NCBI RefSeq assembly: GCF_028372415.1
Contig: NC_092877.1
Span: 217,344,116-217,408,115 of the forward strand
DNA from: Notamacropus eugenii
Taxonomy: Eukaryota; Chordata; Mammalia; Diprotodontia; Macropodidae
Direction: 5' to 3'
DNA length: 64,000 nucleotides
Position 1 is the first letter of the stretch; each line of letters starts with the position of its first letter. The notes beneath the pieces were generated by a model that had not been told where the DNA came from, made no database searches, and worked only from the letters and a program-made list of their open reading frames with translations. This document shows positions 35,080 to 47,664 of the stretch, piece by piece. The position numbers and the translations under genes were made by a program.

Positions 35080-35225
35080 ACAGTGTCTTCTATGTACCAG
35101 ACACTGTGCTAATAAGCAAGGTAGGTACGGTTATTTTTCTCAAACAGGTTAAGTGATGTGCCCAGGGTCACACAGCTAGTAAGTGTCTGAGGCCAGATTT
35201 GAACTCAGGTCTAACTGACTCCAGG
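35080..35225 (-). repeat. Antisense SINE, left arm of an inverted pair
   Basis: 'gtgtcttctatgtaccagacactgtgctaataagca' (L2-like edge) is followed by 'aggttaagtgatgtgcccagggtcacacagctagtaagtgtctgaggccagatttgaactcaggtc'. It abuts the sense copy head to head. Confidence 0.8.
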
Positions 35226-35425
35226 CCTGAGGAAGACCTGAATTCAAATTCATCCTCAGACACTAGCTGTGTGACCTTGGGCAAGTTACTTAACCCTGCT
35301 TACCTCAGTTTCCTCATCTGTAAAATGAACTGGAGAAGGAAATGACAAACCACTCCAGTATCCTTGCCAGGAAAATCCCCAGTGGAGTCATGAAGAGTTG
35401 GGTCATCACTGAAAGGACCCAAACA
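35226..35425 (+). repeat. Marsupial CORE-SINE, sense, well preserved
   Basis: The full order is visible: 'gaagacctgaattcaaattcatcctcagacactagctgtgtgaccttgggcaagttacttaaccc', then 'cctcatctgtaaaatgaactggagaaggaaatgacaaaccactccagta', then 'ccagtggagtcatgaagagttgggtcatcactgaaa'. This element is the clearest marsupial marker in the window. Confidence 0.93.
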
Positions 35426-35699
35426 GTAATGGGTAGATATTTAACTATAACTGATGTGATCCACAGGCCTAATCCCACTGAATGTTGTTAATTGGTTCTG
35501 TGAAAACATTACAGGCAAAATAAAGTTTGGAGCTAGGGAGTAGTAAGTTCCATGTTAACTGTGTTAGAAATTATTGAGAATATCAGAGCTTAGAAACCTA
35601 ACAGGGAGATTTGCTTCTAATGCGTTAAAAGTATTTAAAAATCGTGCTGGTCAGAGTAAATTTATTCCTGTACATGTGAAGAAAATAAAATCTGGGCCC

Positions 35700-35870
35700 A
35701 GGTGATATACATGTAGAACTTGAAGGGCCATTAGAGATGTAGTCAAATTCATTCATTTCCACTATGAGAAAACTGAGACTCTCTAAGGTCACCCTATAAT
35801 AAGTAAGTGGTGGGGCTAGGATTTGAACCAAGCTCTGACTTCAAATTCACGGTTCCTTTTACCTTTCCCC
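35700..35870 (-). repeat. MIR-type SINE relic
   Basis: 'gaacttgaagggccattagagatgtagtc', 'tgagaaaactgagactctctaaggtcac' and 'gtggtggggctaggatttgaacc' give the antisense MIR layout. Confidence 0.65.
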
Positions 35871-37247
35871 CGTCCCCAGATCATTACATGATTAAATTAG
35901 CTTCCACAACTGGTTTCCCCATTGTATCAGAAATGAATGACTTACCTATGTCATGTTCCAATTCATCTTCACAGAAGGACAAATACTAAATGATTATCCC
36001 ACTCTTTGTCACTGAAAAATTAAGTAATCTGTTAAATGGAAATTGATCTTTGGGATAGAAAATATAGTTAATTTCTACTGCAATAGCCCTCTTGTTTAGA
36101 AAACATATTCAACCAATATCCATTGAGACTTTCAATATGTGGGTATGTTAATTGCAACCCAACCAATTTAAGCTTCTTGTGGTTAAAACACTGATCAAAA
36201 CAAGAGTTGGAAGGTAGATTGAATTTCTTTGTTGCTTTGTTAATCATTTTTATATGTTATTTTATTCATAAAGTTTTTTGTAATATATAGAGTGATTTTC
36301 AAATGGTTTCTTTCTAATTATTAATATAACAAGGTTATGCCTAATGAGACCAGAAGCAGTTACTAGTCCCTTAAAGGGCAGCTATCCATTTATTACAATA
36401 TATGATAATAATACATTTATTTTCCATTACTCTTTTGTCTATTAAAAGGCATCTGTTTTATGAACTGATCAGTTTTCGGGAAAGAAAAGAGGTCAGGTGA
36501 GCAATGAGTTGGGCTGGTTAGAGACTGGGCATGTATAAAGGCTAAGGAGATAGTATGACATCTTTTTTAAAATCTAGTCACAATTAAATGCCATTTTATT
36601 TTGGATTTTGGGATCTTTGCCAGCTTCCAGCTTGTCAGAGCTGAGAAGACTCAAATCAAGTCCAGGCCTATTTCTACAGCAAACTGGAATCCTGGCTTCT
36701 TGCCTGTAGATTGATTCAATGTACCCCATCTGGCTTTTGATGTTCTGCAAGTTTGAAGCAGTTTGTTTAAGGAAGCTATGCAGTGAATCCTGGTGAACCT
36801 ATCTGTCTTCGTGTATTGCTGTAATTCGGGGTCTAGGATGGTGCACCTTTTTGAATTTGCATTTTCACTGGTGCATGCCCTCTGTTTACCTATTGACTGA
36901 GCAACAGAGGGTCTCTGTACCTGATTGGATAAAAAGTACAGCTTTGGAGTCAGGAACATCTTGACTCCTTTTGGGGTCCTGAAGCCCGACTGCATTCAGT
37001 GTCTGCACTTCACTTGCTTTCTTCATGTTCAATTAAGTTCAGTTTAGTTCAATAGCAGCCTGTTTTAATCACTCCACATCCCTTAACTTTTTTTTTTTTT
37101 TTGGTCAAGGTAATTGTAGGCTGCTCAGGGTGGTTGAGCGAGAGAAAAACTATGTTGGCCACAAAATTGCTTTATAGCACATATCATATTTTTCAAGGGC
37201 ATATATTTAGTAGAAAATATATATTTATCCATGAATTGATTACCCAA

Positions 37248-37520
37248 AGTAAAATCATAGATTTGGAGCCTGGAAGGGTGCTAGAAAGGAAAGGGGACAA
37301 GCAATTTTTAAAATGTCCATTATTGTGCCAGACACTAAATTAGGAACTTTAATTGGATCCTAGAAGTTTATTTGGTCCAACCTTACCTCATTTTGCAGTT
37401 GAGGAAACTGAGGGAGAATTGAATTAATTGTCTGAGGGGACACAGTAAATCAAAGAGGTGAGATTTGAACGTAGGACTGGCTTTGTACCTAGGACTCTTC
37501 ACCATTCCACTGTGTCATTT
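37248..37520 (-). repeat. MIR-type SINE interrupted by an L2-like piece
   Basis: 'aatcatagatttggagcctggaagggtg' resumes at 'ggatcctagaagtttatttggtccaaccttacctcattttgcagttgaggaaactgag ... gagatttgaacgtagg'. Between them 'ccattattgtgccagacactaaattagg' resembles L2, so the relics are nested or juxtaposed. Confidence 0.6.
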
Positions 37521-37735
37521 TTTTTTTTTTGGTGGATAACACCAAATCATGAAGTTTATGTGTGTTTATATTTTTTTTTCTTTAGCTTCCTACTTTCAGG
37601 GAGTAAACAGTGAGTTGTTTTAAACCTTTAGAGGAATAGCTTCCATGAATTTACTACAAAGGAAAGAATGTCTTCCTTGTCATGCTTGAGTATAAACAGT
37701 AATGTCACTGATCTAAGCTGGGGATAGCCTTGGGT

Positions 37736-37800
37736 TGGGGGGGGAGAGGAAGAAACAGAGAGAGAGAAGGAGACAGAAACAGAGACAGAGAGAGAGAAGC
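37736..37800. repeat. Purine-rich G/GA microsatellite
   Basis: A run of nine G residues followed by (GA)n/(GACA)n-type purine-rich repeats up to ~37800. Confidence 0.85.
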
Positions 37801-39468
37801 AAGGAAGATGCCTGACCCGGAATTCCCTTGTTACACAGCAGTCACTTACCTGATTTTGAAGGACTGGTAATACCTTCCTCCATATAGCACCTTTATTGTG
37901 CCAGTTTTAACATGTCCCCTGGAAAACTGTTGCCAGGATTATAATACTAACTTACATGGAGACAATATTCAGAGTAGAATCTAAGATGATCCCTTGCATT
38001 CACTCTTTTGAACTGGGTTCACAGGGAACTCTATCTTACTACATACTTCAAAAAAAAAGAAATCTAAATGGTAGGAATGTTTCCTTTTGTAAGAGCTTCA
38101 AAATGGGAAAAAATATTTAATTATAGGTGGAAAGGACAGTGGTGATGTGAAAATATGCATCATTTCAATTCTATGTTGTAATACAATTATTACTATCTAT
38201 CTATCTCATTGTTTTGCTTTCTCAAATAAGTAATACAATTTGGTCTCTAGATTATTTAAGAATTCTTTCATCTCTGTAGTTTCCTTAAAACCAGCTGAAA
38301 ATACTCTTTAAATTGTATATATCTTTAGATGCATAAATATGAGAAATATCCACTATTGTCTAGTGCTTCCCCTAAAAGTAACCAGTCCCCACCCTCTTTT
38401 ATAGACTTTTGTTTAGGAGCATGACTTAGAACAAGACTGTGCAGGTGAGAATAAATTACAGTTGGGAAAGAGAAGACTCTAAACTCTTTTTGTCCATGGG
38501 TTATGAAATATTTGTTTCAGTAATGGAGGCAGTAGAGCCAGCATAGTAAGTTATGGTATGAATGAAATCATCCATTTGCTTTCTCCCATCCCCCATCTTG
38601 TCCTGCATATCAATCATTTTTAAACCCCACTTCCAATTTTTCAGTCATTATTTGTGGATTTTTCAGAAACTTTTAAAACTATTTTGTTTTGTTTTGTTTT
38701 TTTACAGAATCACCCAGATAAATACCTCAGTTTTCATTCTGAAAGAGGTAATGGGGTTGGGTTTTTTTGTTTTGGGCTGTTTCACTTTTTTTAGCCCATG
38801 CCGGCTGGTCTGTGTTAACCTGTAAAGAGAAAACATCTCATGGATTTTTGTCCATCACACACATGGGTTTAGTTTGTCTGCTTTGTTTTCAGGCGATTAA
38901 CGCACTGTAGTTCTGTATCTCTTTTAAAGCAGGAGATATGTTTTTCATCCTCTGCTTGCTGTATATGTGACCACCCTCCTTGTGGAACAGGTTTTTATTA
39001 TAGTGTAATCAAACTGTAATATAAAGAGGAACAATAAATAATTGGATTTTTTTTCTGGGAGAAAGGGGGAAAACTATTATAATCTTCTTAGGAGCATTTT
39101 AAAAATAAAGCTTCAATTTAGCATCACTTTTTTTAAACATTGTGTGATAAATAAAGAAAAACACCAACATTAATATCAAAGGCAGTCAGTTTTCATTACA
39201 GTAAAGGTTCGATTGTGCAGTGCTGTAGGCAGTGAAATTTAATATTATTGTGACTTGTGCAGTAACTGTAGAATGACAGAGGGAAATGGATTAAGTTGAA
39301 ATGCAAGTGTACACACAATAGCACATGGCCTCCGTCAAATGGAAGTTTAGGTTATTGGAGCAAAGAGAGAGCCCTCTGGCTCTGTCATTATGAATTAGTA
39401 TTTTGTAAATAACTAGCCTCTGGACTGAAGGTTTATTACTTTTCTCAAATATATATATGTATATACAT

Positions 39469-39499
<31 letters not shown>

Positions 39500-42050
39500 C
39501 ACACACATATATATATATTATATATGACATGTACACAGATACATCCCTGCCATTTGTTACTGCATTGGAGAGTTGCTGAACTGGTTTTTGGCCCATATGC
39601 TTACAGCGCATTTGATTCTCTGACGTTCTCATCTTTCTTTGGGGAAAAAAAGATTGTGCTTTCTGTTGATGTGAAGCTTGAAATGCACACCCCCTACACT
39701 TTTAGCTCTGAGATGCCTAACACTTTAATGGCCCCAAATCAAATAAAATCCCTGACTTGCCGCTTTTCTTTTTCTTGAATAAACTAGGTTCAAGTTGCAG
39801 ATGATCTTTGTTTTAGAAAAGTGTGAAAGAAGGGGCACCTGTGAAAACAGGCAATTGTCCCAACCCACATACACATTTATAGAAAATGTCAGTTAAAGCT
39901 TCCAATTTCTGCCTTCCTTCTTGGCACTTTAAAGCCAAGGAGAACATTTAGTGTTGCTGGTTGCTTGAAGCTTTAAGGTAATTGCTTGATGCTCCAAGAG
40001 TCATATCTGGTAACTTAATTCAGTATAAACCTGATACCCCATAGCTACACCCCACTCTTTCTTTCTTGCTTTTACTGTAAGAATCTGCAGAAACCTGTTC
40101 TAATGTTAGAGTGCAAAAGGGGGCAGTAAAGGGCTGTCCACAAAAATGGAAACATTTTTTTCAAGGGTTCTTTTTATAGCCAATACAGCTGTAGTAATGC
40201 TTGGGCCTCTGATTTTATTTATTCATTTCAAAATAAGAATTTTTTTTTCTCTTTCTGGCATTTGGAGACTGCATCATTAAACAATCTAGCATTTAAATCA
40301 ACGTAAAACATAATATCTTGCCTATATAGGAAATGGGCCATCACATTGGAAGTATGGACCTCCATCCTTTTTCAAAAGTATTTATGTAGGTCTCAACTAC
40401 TTAAAACGTTTCCTAATCTGTAGGCCCAATGAACATAGAGCTCCTTTTCCTTCTGTATTAACGTAATTAACGTCTCTGCAGAAAAACCAGAACAAAACAA
40501 AACTTTTAAGGTTGAGGTTTCTAGTTGAAGTACCTAAGTGTGTGGTAATGTCATAGGTCAAGAGTTGGGCTTTGATCCAGAGCAGCATGCATCATTTATC
40601 AAGAGTTAACTAGGAAAAAAAAATAGCCAGTTGCAATGAACCTTCAGAGTGTTTTCTCATTCAGAAATGTTGGAATAGTTTATAAAGATTGTGTTCTAAC
40701 CAGTGGCCCATGGCATTGGCAATTAATAATTAAAAAAAGAAAGAAAAAAGAAAAATTTTTAGGAAATAAATACATCTCTCCTGAAGCAGAGTAAACTGGA
40801 AGTGTGTTTAATACACATATAGGTCACTAGTGAATAAATCCATGACTGGATATATCCTTAGTTTACTAGTTTCTAGGGTTATGAAGTACAGGAGTGAGGA
40901 TTCACATTCCTAGAAAAGTTACCGAAGTCCTATCTTCAGAGAATATAAAAGTCAAACACAACAAATTGATTGAGAACAACCAGTACTTTTGCAATTCCAG
41001 GAATTTGTGGACTAATTTTACTAAGGGTATAATTTTGTTGCATTAAATAGCAGGCCAAATGGTAGCACCCCAAACTTTAAAAGTGCATAGACGTTTTCAA
41101 TATTCTATGTAATTATTCTTAAGATCCACAGAATACTGAAAATTGAAATACACATTGGTGTATCTCTTTGAAAATACAGACCATATGGGCAATTAAAAAA
41201 AAAAACGGGTCTAACAAAAATAATTGTCTTGAAAATTTGAATCATGCAGTATTTAAAATCCACCATGTATACCAAGAAAACCTGATATTTTCCCTTGTAT
41301 CCAATGAAAAAATCTGGGCAAAAGCATTTTGATATTGTAATAGAGGAAATGTTTATAAATGACTCAAAATCAATACTAATAAAATACAGTTTACACTCTT
41401 TATATTTCAAAATTTCATTGCAAAAAAGTTTTTGGTAATGTATTTCAATATTTTGCCAACTCTAGGAGACCAGACTTGAGATCAGAATTAGTTTTTATTG
41501 TGTAATGTATTATAGAAGTCTGCCATATTTTTTATAGGTTTGGAACCAACTGTGGCAAAATAAATGAGAAGTGAATGGTGTTGATAAAGTTCAATGCCAT
41601 ATTTAATTTGCCTTTACATTCTGTTTCTTTTTATTCTGTTATGTAATTAACAGGCCCCTCTTTCACAGGTAAATGCTGAATACTATAAATGTACAGATAT
41701 ATGAACATTTATTTAAAAAAAAGATTTTTATGGGAATACCATTTAACAGAGAAATAGTTGAAGAGCTGAGAAACTGGCATCTTGAAAGTAAGATGTCCTT
41801 ATGGTTTATTTCCTAGAAGCATCATTACTTTTTCTCTCCCTTGTAAGGAAGGCCAGACACAAAAGTTTGTTATTTATAGTCCATTATTATTTATAGTCAC
41901 TGCTTATACTTTTACTGTATTTATGTATGCAATTTGCACTACAGTCATTTGCCCGTGTTTGCATCTTGCTTTTCAGAGTGTTTTGAAATGGCTTCCTTTT
42001 GCATGTATGAGTTCCCTCTGTTTCTAGACTCTTACGTAGTGTAACCATGT
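37801..42050. other. Largely unique part of EFNB2 intron 1
   Basis: Apart from an (AT)n/(CA)n tract, I see no convincing transposon. The stretch 39090-39400 is dense, mixed-composition unique sequence and may be a conserved noncoding element. The rest is AT-rich with short homopolymers, and no exon is apparent. Confidence 0.35.
39450..39525. repeat. (AT)n/(GT)n/(AC)n compound microsatellite
   Basis: Alternating AT with short GT and CA segments. It is self-complementary in part and so could extrude a cruciform. Confidence 0.9.
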
Positions 42051-42245
42051 GCACTCACAGCTTGAGTTCATATCCTAGCTCTCCTACTTACTACCTATAT
42101 GATTTTGATCCAATTATTTAACTTCTCTGGGCCTTAGTTTTTTAATCTGTAAAATGTAGTGAAGGGCAGTGTTTAATGAAATGACCTCTAACGATCTCTT
42201 CTGGTTCTAGCTCTGTGAATCTATAATCCACAGTGTTTTTGGCTC
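42050..42245 (+). repeat. Sense SINE relic
   Basis: 'gagttcatatcctagctctcctacttactacctatatgattttgatccaattatttaacttctctgggcc' and 'ttctggttctagctctgtgaatctata' show the sense tRNA-type SINE layout. Confidence 0.7.
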
Positions 42246-42544
42246 CATACTAGTGGGCACTAGATAAATACTTCTGTCTTGACTGGCTCAATCTGAACAA
42301 ATGTTTAAGGACCTAATTGGTCATATGTGTTAGAGGAGATAAGAAACAGGGCAAATGGCCCTCCTTATCTGTGGAGTGATTCTTTTTCGTGTCTCCTTTT
42401 AATTCCTTTATGATTTTGAAGATGGATCCTGAACTGCTGAAACATGGCTGTCCCTTTCCAAAAGTATAGTTTCAGTTACATAGCCCAGCTCATCTCCGAT
42501 AAGAACAAGGATAGGAGGAGAAAGATTGTTCTCTATTACTCAGG

Positions 42545-42828
42545 TCACACTTGTAGAGACACCCCAGTACAGTGGATACAGTACTGGACTCTAGGATTCG
42601 GAAAGATTTGAATTCTAGATTTCCCTGTAGAAGTTTACTAGCAGTGTGACTGCTAGTAACACAGTGCTAGCTATAGTACTTTAGACAGTATCCTTTCTCT
42701 ATAAAGTAGCAAAATAAGAGCACCTTCCTCACAGGGTTATTGAGGAAAGAGGGGTGTGTGTGTAAAAATGAGATCATGGATATGAAAAGCTTTGTAAATC
42801 CTGAAGCACTATGTAAATTTCAGTCACC
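42545..42828 (+). repeat. Sense SINE relic with internal duplication
   Basis: 'cagtggatacagtactggactctaggattcgg ... gaattctag' is the head and 'cacagggttattgagg ... aaagctttgtaaatcctgaagcactatgtaaa' the tail. Near 42645-42675, 'tgctagtaac' and 'gtgctagcta' give a short irregular duplication. Confidence 0.65.
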
Positions 42829-43008
42829 CAAAAAACATTTGTTTAGTGTTTACTGTATACTAGGGACTTAGCACAGTACCTACAAAGTAAGGCAGAAGAA
42901 AAATCACTATCTTCAAGGAGCTCATAGTCTAATGGGAGATTACGCACAAATAACTAGAGATAAAGGATAGACAGACAGACAGGCAGATGGATGGATGGAC
43001 AGACAGAC

Positions 43009-43071
<63 letters not shown>

Positions 43072-43335
43072 TGTGATATTTCTATAAGGATATAAACTTC
43101 ATGTATGTATATGGGTATATATACTCACAAATATATATTTTCTATCATCCACTCTGTGTGTGTATGTATGTGCATGTATGTGCTACATAGATTAGGTATT
43201 GGAGTAGGATAATCTCAAGGGAAGGTACTAACAGTTGGGAAAGGCCTTATGCAGAAAGTGGGATTTAAGGAGTCTTGAAGGAAGCCTAGGAAACCATGAG
43301 GTAGAGGTGAGAGGGCAGGGCAGGCATAGTGAGGA
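42829..43335 (-). repeat. Antisense L2 split by a GACA/GATA microsatellite
   Basis: The left part has 'acatttgtttagtgtttactgtatactagggacttagcacagtacc' and 'tcttcaaggagctcatagtctaatgggag'. The right part has 'gggaaggtactaacagttgggaaaggccttatgcagaaagtgggatttaaggagtcttgaaggaagcc'. The two parts are collinear in L2. The microsatellite sits where L2 has a 'gataaa'-like stretch, so it probably grew in place. Confidence 0.75.
42967..43071. repeat. (GACA)n(GATA)n microsatellite
   Basis: GACA/GATG units (42967-43008) are followed by a pure (ATAG)~15 run (43009-43071). Likely highly polymorphic. Confidence 0.95.
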
Positions 43336-43934
43336 GCAGACAGTGCAAAGGCACACATTTTTTGGTTGTTATTTCTCCTCTGTTTTGATAACAGTAGGTT
43401 TTTATATTTATTTATCAGGTCTTTATTTTGGTGAATTACAGTAAGGACTGTCATTTTCATTTTCTGGTGACCAGGTTTCAGTAAGACAATAGGATTTGTT
43501 CACAATACGGCTTATTATACTGATTACCATGAGGGCAGATCAAATCATGTCCCCTCAAATGTAACAACTGCAGATGTACAATAAAGCCATTGCCAAGGAT
43601 GCCTATAAGAAAAGTGTTAGTCATATCTGCAAACACAGAACTAAGAAGCAGTATTATAAAAGAGTTATTTTGTTATTTTGAAAATAAGATCAATAGGGTC
43701 ACCTCTCAGTGGAAATTCACCTTTAGCCTAGAGAATACAGATGCATCATATTAATTTAGTGCAGTGCTCTGTCATGAGGGCTTATTATACTTATTTTGTT
43801 TTCTTCCAAAGTCAATATGAGAGACCAGTGAACTACTTTACACTATAAAATCTGAGCTTCAAAAATATAATGACATATAGATGTGTGTACACACACAAAA
43901 GATTTGTAGGTAGCAAAAATACACAAATGATTGA

Positions 43935-44225
43935 AGTTCCCATGGATAATGCACTTTAATTTTTACAAAGTACTTTCCTTATAACCACTCTGGGAGGTAG
44001 GTAGTGAAACATTATTTTCTTTATTTTAAAGATAAGGAAACAGACTCAAAAACAGTAGGTAGCCTGCCCATGATCACACAGCAACAAATTTGGAGTAAAG
44101 ATGTGGGTTTGAATCCTGGTTATGATGGCTTTGTGACTTTGGACAGCAAATTCACCATCTGTGAAATGGAATGGTCAGACTAGGAGGTGAACCCTCGAGG
44201 TCCATTTTAGCTTGACATTTTATTA
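43935..44225. repeat. Composite of antisense MIR and sense SINE relics
   Basis: 43935-44095 is antisense MIR-type ('tacaaagtactttccttataaccactctgggaggtaggtag', 'gataaggaaacagactc', 'gatcacacagcaa'). 44100-44225 reads as a sense SINE ('gtttgaatcctggtta...tttgtgactttggaca...accatctgtgaaatgg'). Confidence 0.6.
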
Positions 44226-45191
44226 CCTTATAACCATCGTATTTGAGATTTGAACATAGATCAATGACTTGCTTTTAAGGCTACATTTCCAGTATAGCAG
44301 GTTTAACCCTGGAGGACTAGCCGCTAGAATAGACCTATAGTAACACCAAGGATCCCATTAACAAAACACTAAAAACACAAGGACGATACCTCTATTATGA
44401 TCTAAAATAGCTTTGTCATTAAGAAAAAGCACAGCACCATTAGTTGCCTCTCTCATTGGTAAACAGAGATTGTTTGCTTTTGAATATCAATTATAATTTT
44501 GTGTAAAAAAGAACACCATGCAGTTAGCCTGCTTTATTCATGCTTTGGGTTATAGGCCCCTATGGGCTAGGTATACATGCCAGGTGGCAATGTTTTATGA
44601 TCCTACAATCTCAGATGTCTCCCTTAAAAGAAGCCTCAGGGCTTGAAGCTTTACACCCCATGGCTCTTAACGTGACACTTGTGAGCCCTTGTGGTATATT
44701 TCCTTTCTCTTGACTTTCCTTGACTTCATTTTACAGCTTTAAAAGTGCCTTCAAAAAAACCCCAAAATTGAAGGTGTTTTTTTTTTAAATGCAAAATTTA
44801 AGACAAAGCAGCCTAGACAGGACAGTTTACAAAGAAGGGACTCTGGACTGAACCGAACTCATCATATTTGTCACTGATTTTGTAGGTTTCGTATGTATGT
44901 ATGCTGTAAACAGGTGGAAGAGGTAATATACAATATACCTTAAATTCCATCATAGGAGGATGTATGGACAAGAAGAGATCCTTTCTCCTCACTATGCCCA
45001 AACTCTTGCTGCAGTGGAATAGTATTCCAATAGATGACCACTTCTGTGGCCTAGATGCATTCCTACCCTCCACAGTTCAGCCATTTGTGATTCCATCATC
45101 CTTCAGATACAACTCAGACTTCACCATTGTATCTGGCTTTCCTTAGTAACCACCATCCCAGAATGATCGTTCCTCCTTGTTCCTGTAGCAG

Positions 45192-45210
45192 TTCCCACCA
45201 GCGCCACCTT
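45192..45210 (-). promoter_or_regulatory. CTCF-like core with adjacent RBPJ-type half
   Basis: On the minus strand AAGGTGGCGCT (45200-45210) matches the CTCF core in 9 of 10 positions. TTCCCAC (45192-45198) is the reverse complement of GTGGGAA. The 5' part of the CTCF motif is poor. Motif match only. Confidence 0.25.
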
Positions 45211-45224
45211 CTAGTGTGTAGCAT

Positions 45225-45417
45225 TTCTGTGTGTCTTACCTCCTAGACAGATGATAAGCTTTTAGAAGGGAGTCAGGAGAAAGTGAAATAATGTGGAGAA
45301 AGACTTGACCCGAGAATTAGGAAACCTGGGTTCTAGCACAACTGTATTGCCTTGGGCAGATGAGTCTATGACCATTTTCAGTGTTTCTCTCACAGTGCTT
45401 ATGCATTTATATATTTT

Positions 45418-45511
<94 letters not shown>

Positions 45512-45620
45512 ACAGATGTTATACTTGTTGGTGCCCTCAGTTGCCCTCATTGTTTGTACAAGTGCCTAGAACTGTGCTTTGCACATAGTAGGTGGTCAAT
45601 AAATGTTGAACTTCACTGAA
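45225..45620 (+). repeat. L2 3' end split by a SINE piece and microsatellite
   Basis: The L2 3' end starts near 'gatgataagcttttagaaggga' (45250-45271) and finishes at 'caagtgcctagaactgtgctttgcacatagtaggtggtcaataaatgttga' (45559-45608). Between them lie a SINE-like head ('gaattaggaaacctgggttctagcac...attgccttgggcaga') and the microsatellite. This reads as a SINE inserted into an older L2. Confidence 0.65.
45421..45514. repeat. (CT)n(CA)n compound microsatellite
   Basis: A (CT)21 run (45421-45462) joins a (CA)n run to 45514 with one AA interruption. All overlapping open frames are low-complexity artefacts. Confidence 0.97.
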
Positions 45621-45919
45621 TGGTAGTTATTTAACCATTTAATATTTGTTGCTGTTATTGATAATGATTTTTGGAATCTTGTCTTAGTTCCTGTTCTTTT
45701 ACTTTACTTTTCCCTTCCTGTTCCTAACAGATAGGAGGATCGGTCTATGGGTATACAAATTCATTTGGAAAAAAAAGATCTGCATTCAGTGGATAGGTCA
45801 ATATTTAATTTTAAAATTTTGTCATGTATAGTAGATTGAATTTTGGAAGAGGATCAGGAAGTCATTTTTAGTTTTATGACAACCATAGACTGTTTTTCTG
45901 TAGAGAAATCAATTATTTT

Positions 45920-46095
45920 TCAGAGCATGAGAATTCTCATTTATGGGCTTGAAGAAAACTTCCTGACCATTAGAGCAATTAAAAAAAAAAAAAGAATGAG
46001 TTGGGCTCAGGTCTGAGTTCCCAATTCTTTGTCCTTATACGAGTTGGATTGGATGACCTCTCAAGTCCTTCAAACTCTGAGATGATATATTTCTC
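45920..46095 (+). repeat. L3 (CR1-clade) 3' end
   Basis: 'gaagaaaacttcctgaccattagagcaatt' is followed by a deletion and an A-run, then 'gagttggattggatgacctctcaagtccttcaaactctgagatgatat'. It has the same family ending as the 5735-6095 copy. Confidence 0.65.
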
Positions 46096-46099
46096 CGAT

Positions 46100-47660
46100 A
46101 TGTATTTCTCTGATATATTCTATGGCATAATAAGTGAGTGAACTCATTTTCTTGTGGAAATTTGTGGTTGCTTAGGTTTTTAATACTTTGTCAAACTCTT
46201 TGGACCATTTAATATAAGATATTGGATCTTTTACTGGTAAATGGTAGATAAATTATTATTTTTTTTACTGAATTGTTTAATCGCTGCTTTAGACCAGCAT
46301 ACTCAACTGTTGCCCAGTTTCTCCCAAAGTAAATAAAAGAAGTACATAATGACACAATTTTCAGTTTTGAGTGCTAACACTGGATAATTGATATATTTAA
46401 AACAATACTTTTTTAATTCATGTCTTTTAATATGTAAATTGATACTGGCTTTATTAATTTTCATGATTACCATCATTATTACTTTTTAAAATGATCAAGA
46501 ACTTGTTTTCATATGTTGGCTCCTATATAAAGATAACCCTACGTGAGCTTACTTTTTAAACTAAATGATGCTCAATAAACATAGGATAAATTTACAAAAA
46601 TATGAAGCAAGTTAGTTTTATCTTTGCAGAATGAATTAGAAAACTGAGGCAGTTGTTTAGATGACATAAGGAATACCCTATCCCAACCCCCCCATGCTTT
46701 CCCCAAAATGTCTTAAGTAATTTGGATCATTTCAGAGAGGTGATAGATTTAGGGTTCAGAGTGAGACATACATTTATATACATGTTAAGGGAATTTATTT
46801 TTCTTGATGAATATTTTACAGGAATTTTTTTTCTAATATAGAATGAGAAAGAAAGAATAGGTTTCTGTTCATTAAAAATAATGGCAGGGTATTACACATG
46901 TGAAATGTTGCGTGTACTTTCAGATGAGGTCACTGTATTTGTTTTATTTAACTGTTTTGTTTATTTACAAGAGGCCTCTCAAGAAGTAGGTGTAATCTGT
47001 AAATGTTTGTAATGTAAAAACAATACATATCAATGAAACTTTGAAAAGAAAAAAAGTGATCAAAGTTTAAAAGCAATTTAAAAAACCCTTAAATTACTTA
47101 GAAAATTGCTTTAGTTTTTCATTTTACTTTCTTAGTATAAAACATAGCTTGTTAAAAAAAAAAAAAAGGGAGCAAGCCATACTTTGTCAAGTGGATAATA
47201 CAGAAACTCACAGGAGTTGTAGGCCTACATATGCTAAAGGAGAATACCTATTCACTTATTCAGGAAAATTCTCAAAAATAGGTAGTTCAGGAGCTTCTTG
47301 AATGAAGAAAAAAAGGGAGAGTGTGGCAAATGTCATTTAGAAGTGGAGTGTGGTCTGGGAAAAGATCATAGACCTCAGGTGTCATAGACCTCCTCTTGAA
47401 GCCTGTGGACCTCAGAAAAGCTTAACAGAAGTGTAGTGTGTGTGGTTCCAGTGATTGAGAGGAAAGGGCAGCTTTAGGAGATTAAAAAAAAAGAAGTAGC
47501 AGAATTTTGCTAATGTAAAGTAAAAGAAGGCTTAGTGGCATTTTCCATGCCTCCTGCTTCTTAAGAAGTTGGTTGATGGTAAAACAGAACAGGAAAGAAT
47601 GGGCATGTATGTAGAGAACAGTTTTATGTCTGTCTCGCTAGTTTGAGTTTGCAATAAGGT
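46100..47660. other. Intron 1 stretch with no recognised feature
   Basis: AT-rich intronic DNA with A/T homopolymers (for example A13 near 47155). There is no confident repeat family, exon or regulatory element. Confidence 0.4.
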
Positions 47661-47664
47661 ATTA

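Noticed and set aside
42967..43071. Regularly spaced repeat, considered as a CRISPR-like or satellite array
   Set aside because: Plain tetranucleotide microsatellite; no spacers, and this is a vertebrate genome.
45262..45619. Open frames rich in Leu-Ser-His-Thr or Val-Cys-Arg-Glu
   Set aside because: Generated by the (CT)n(CA)n microsatellite.
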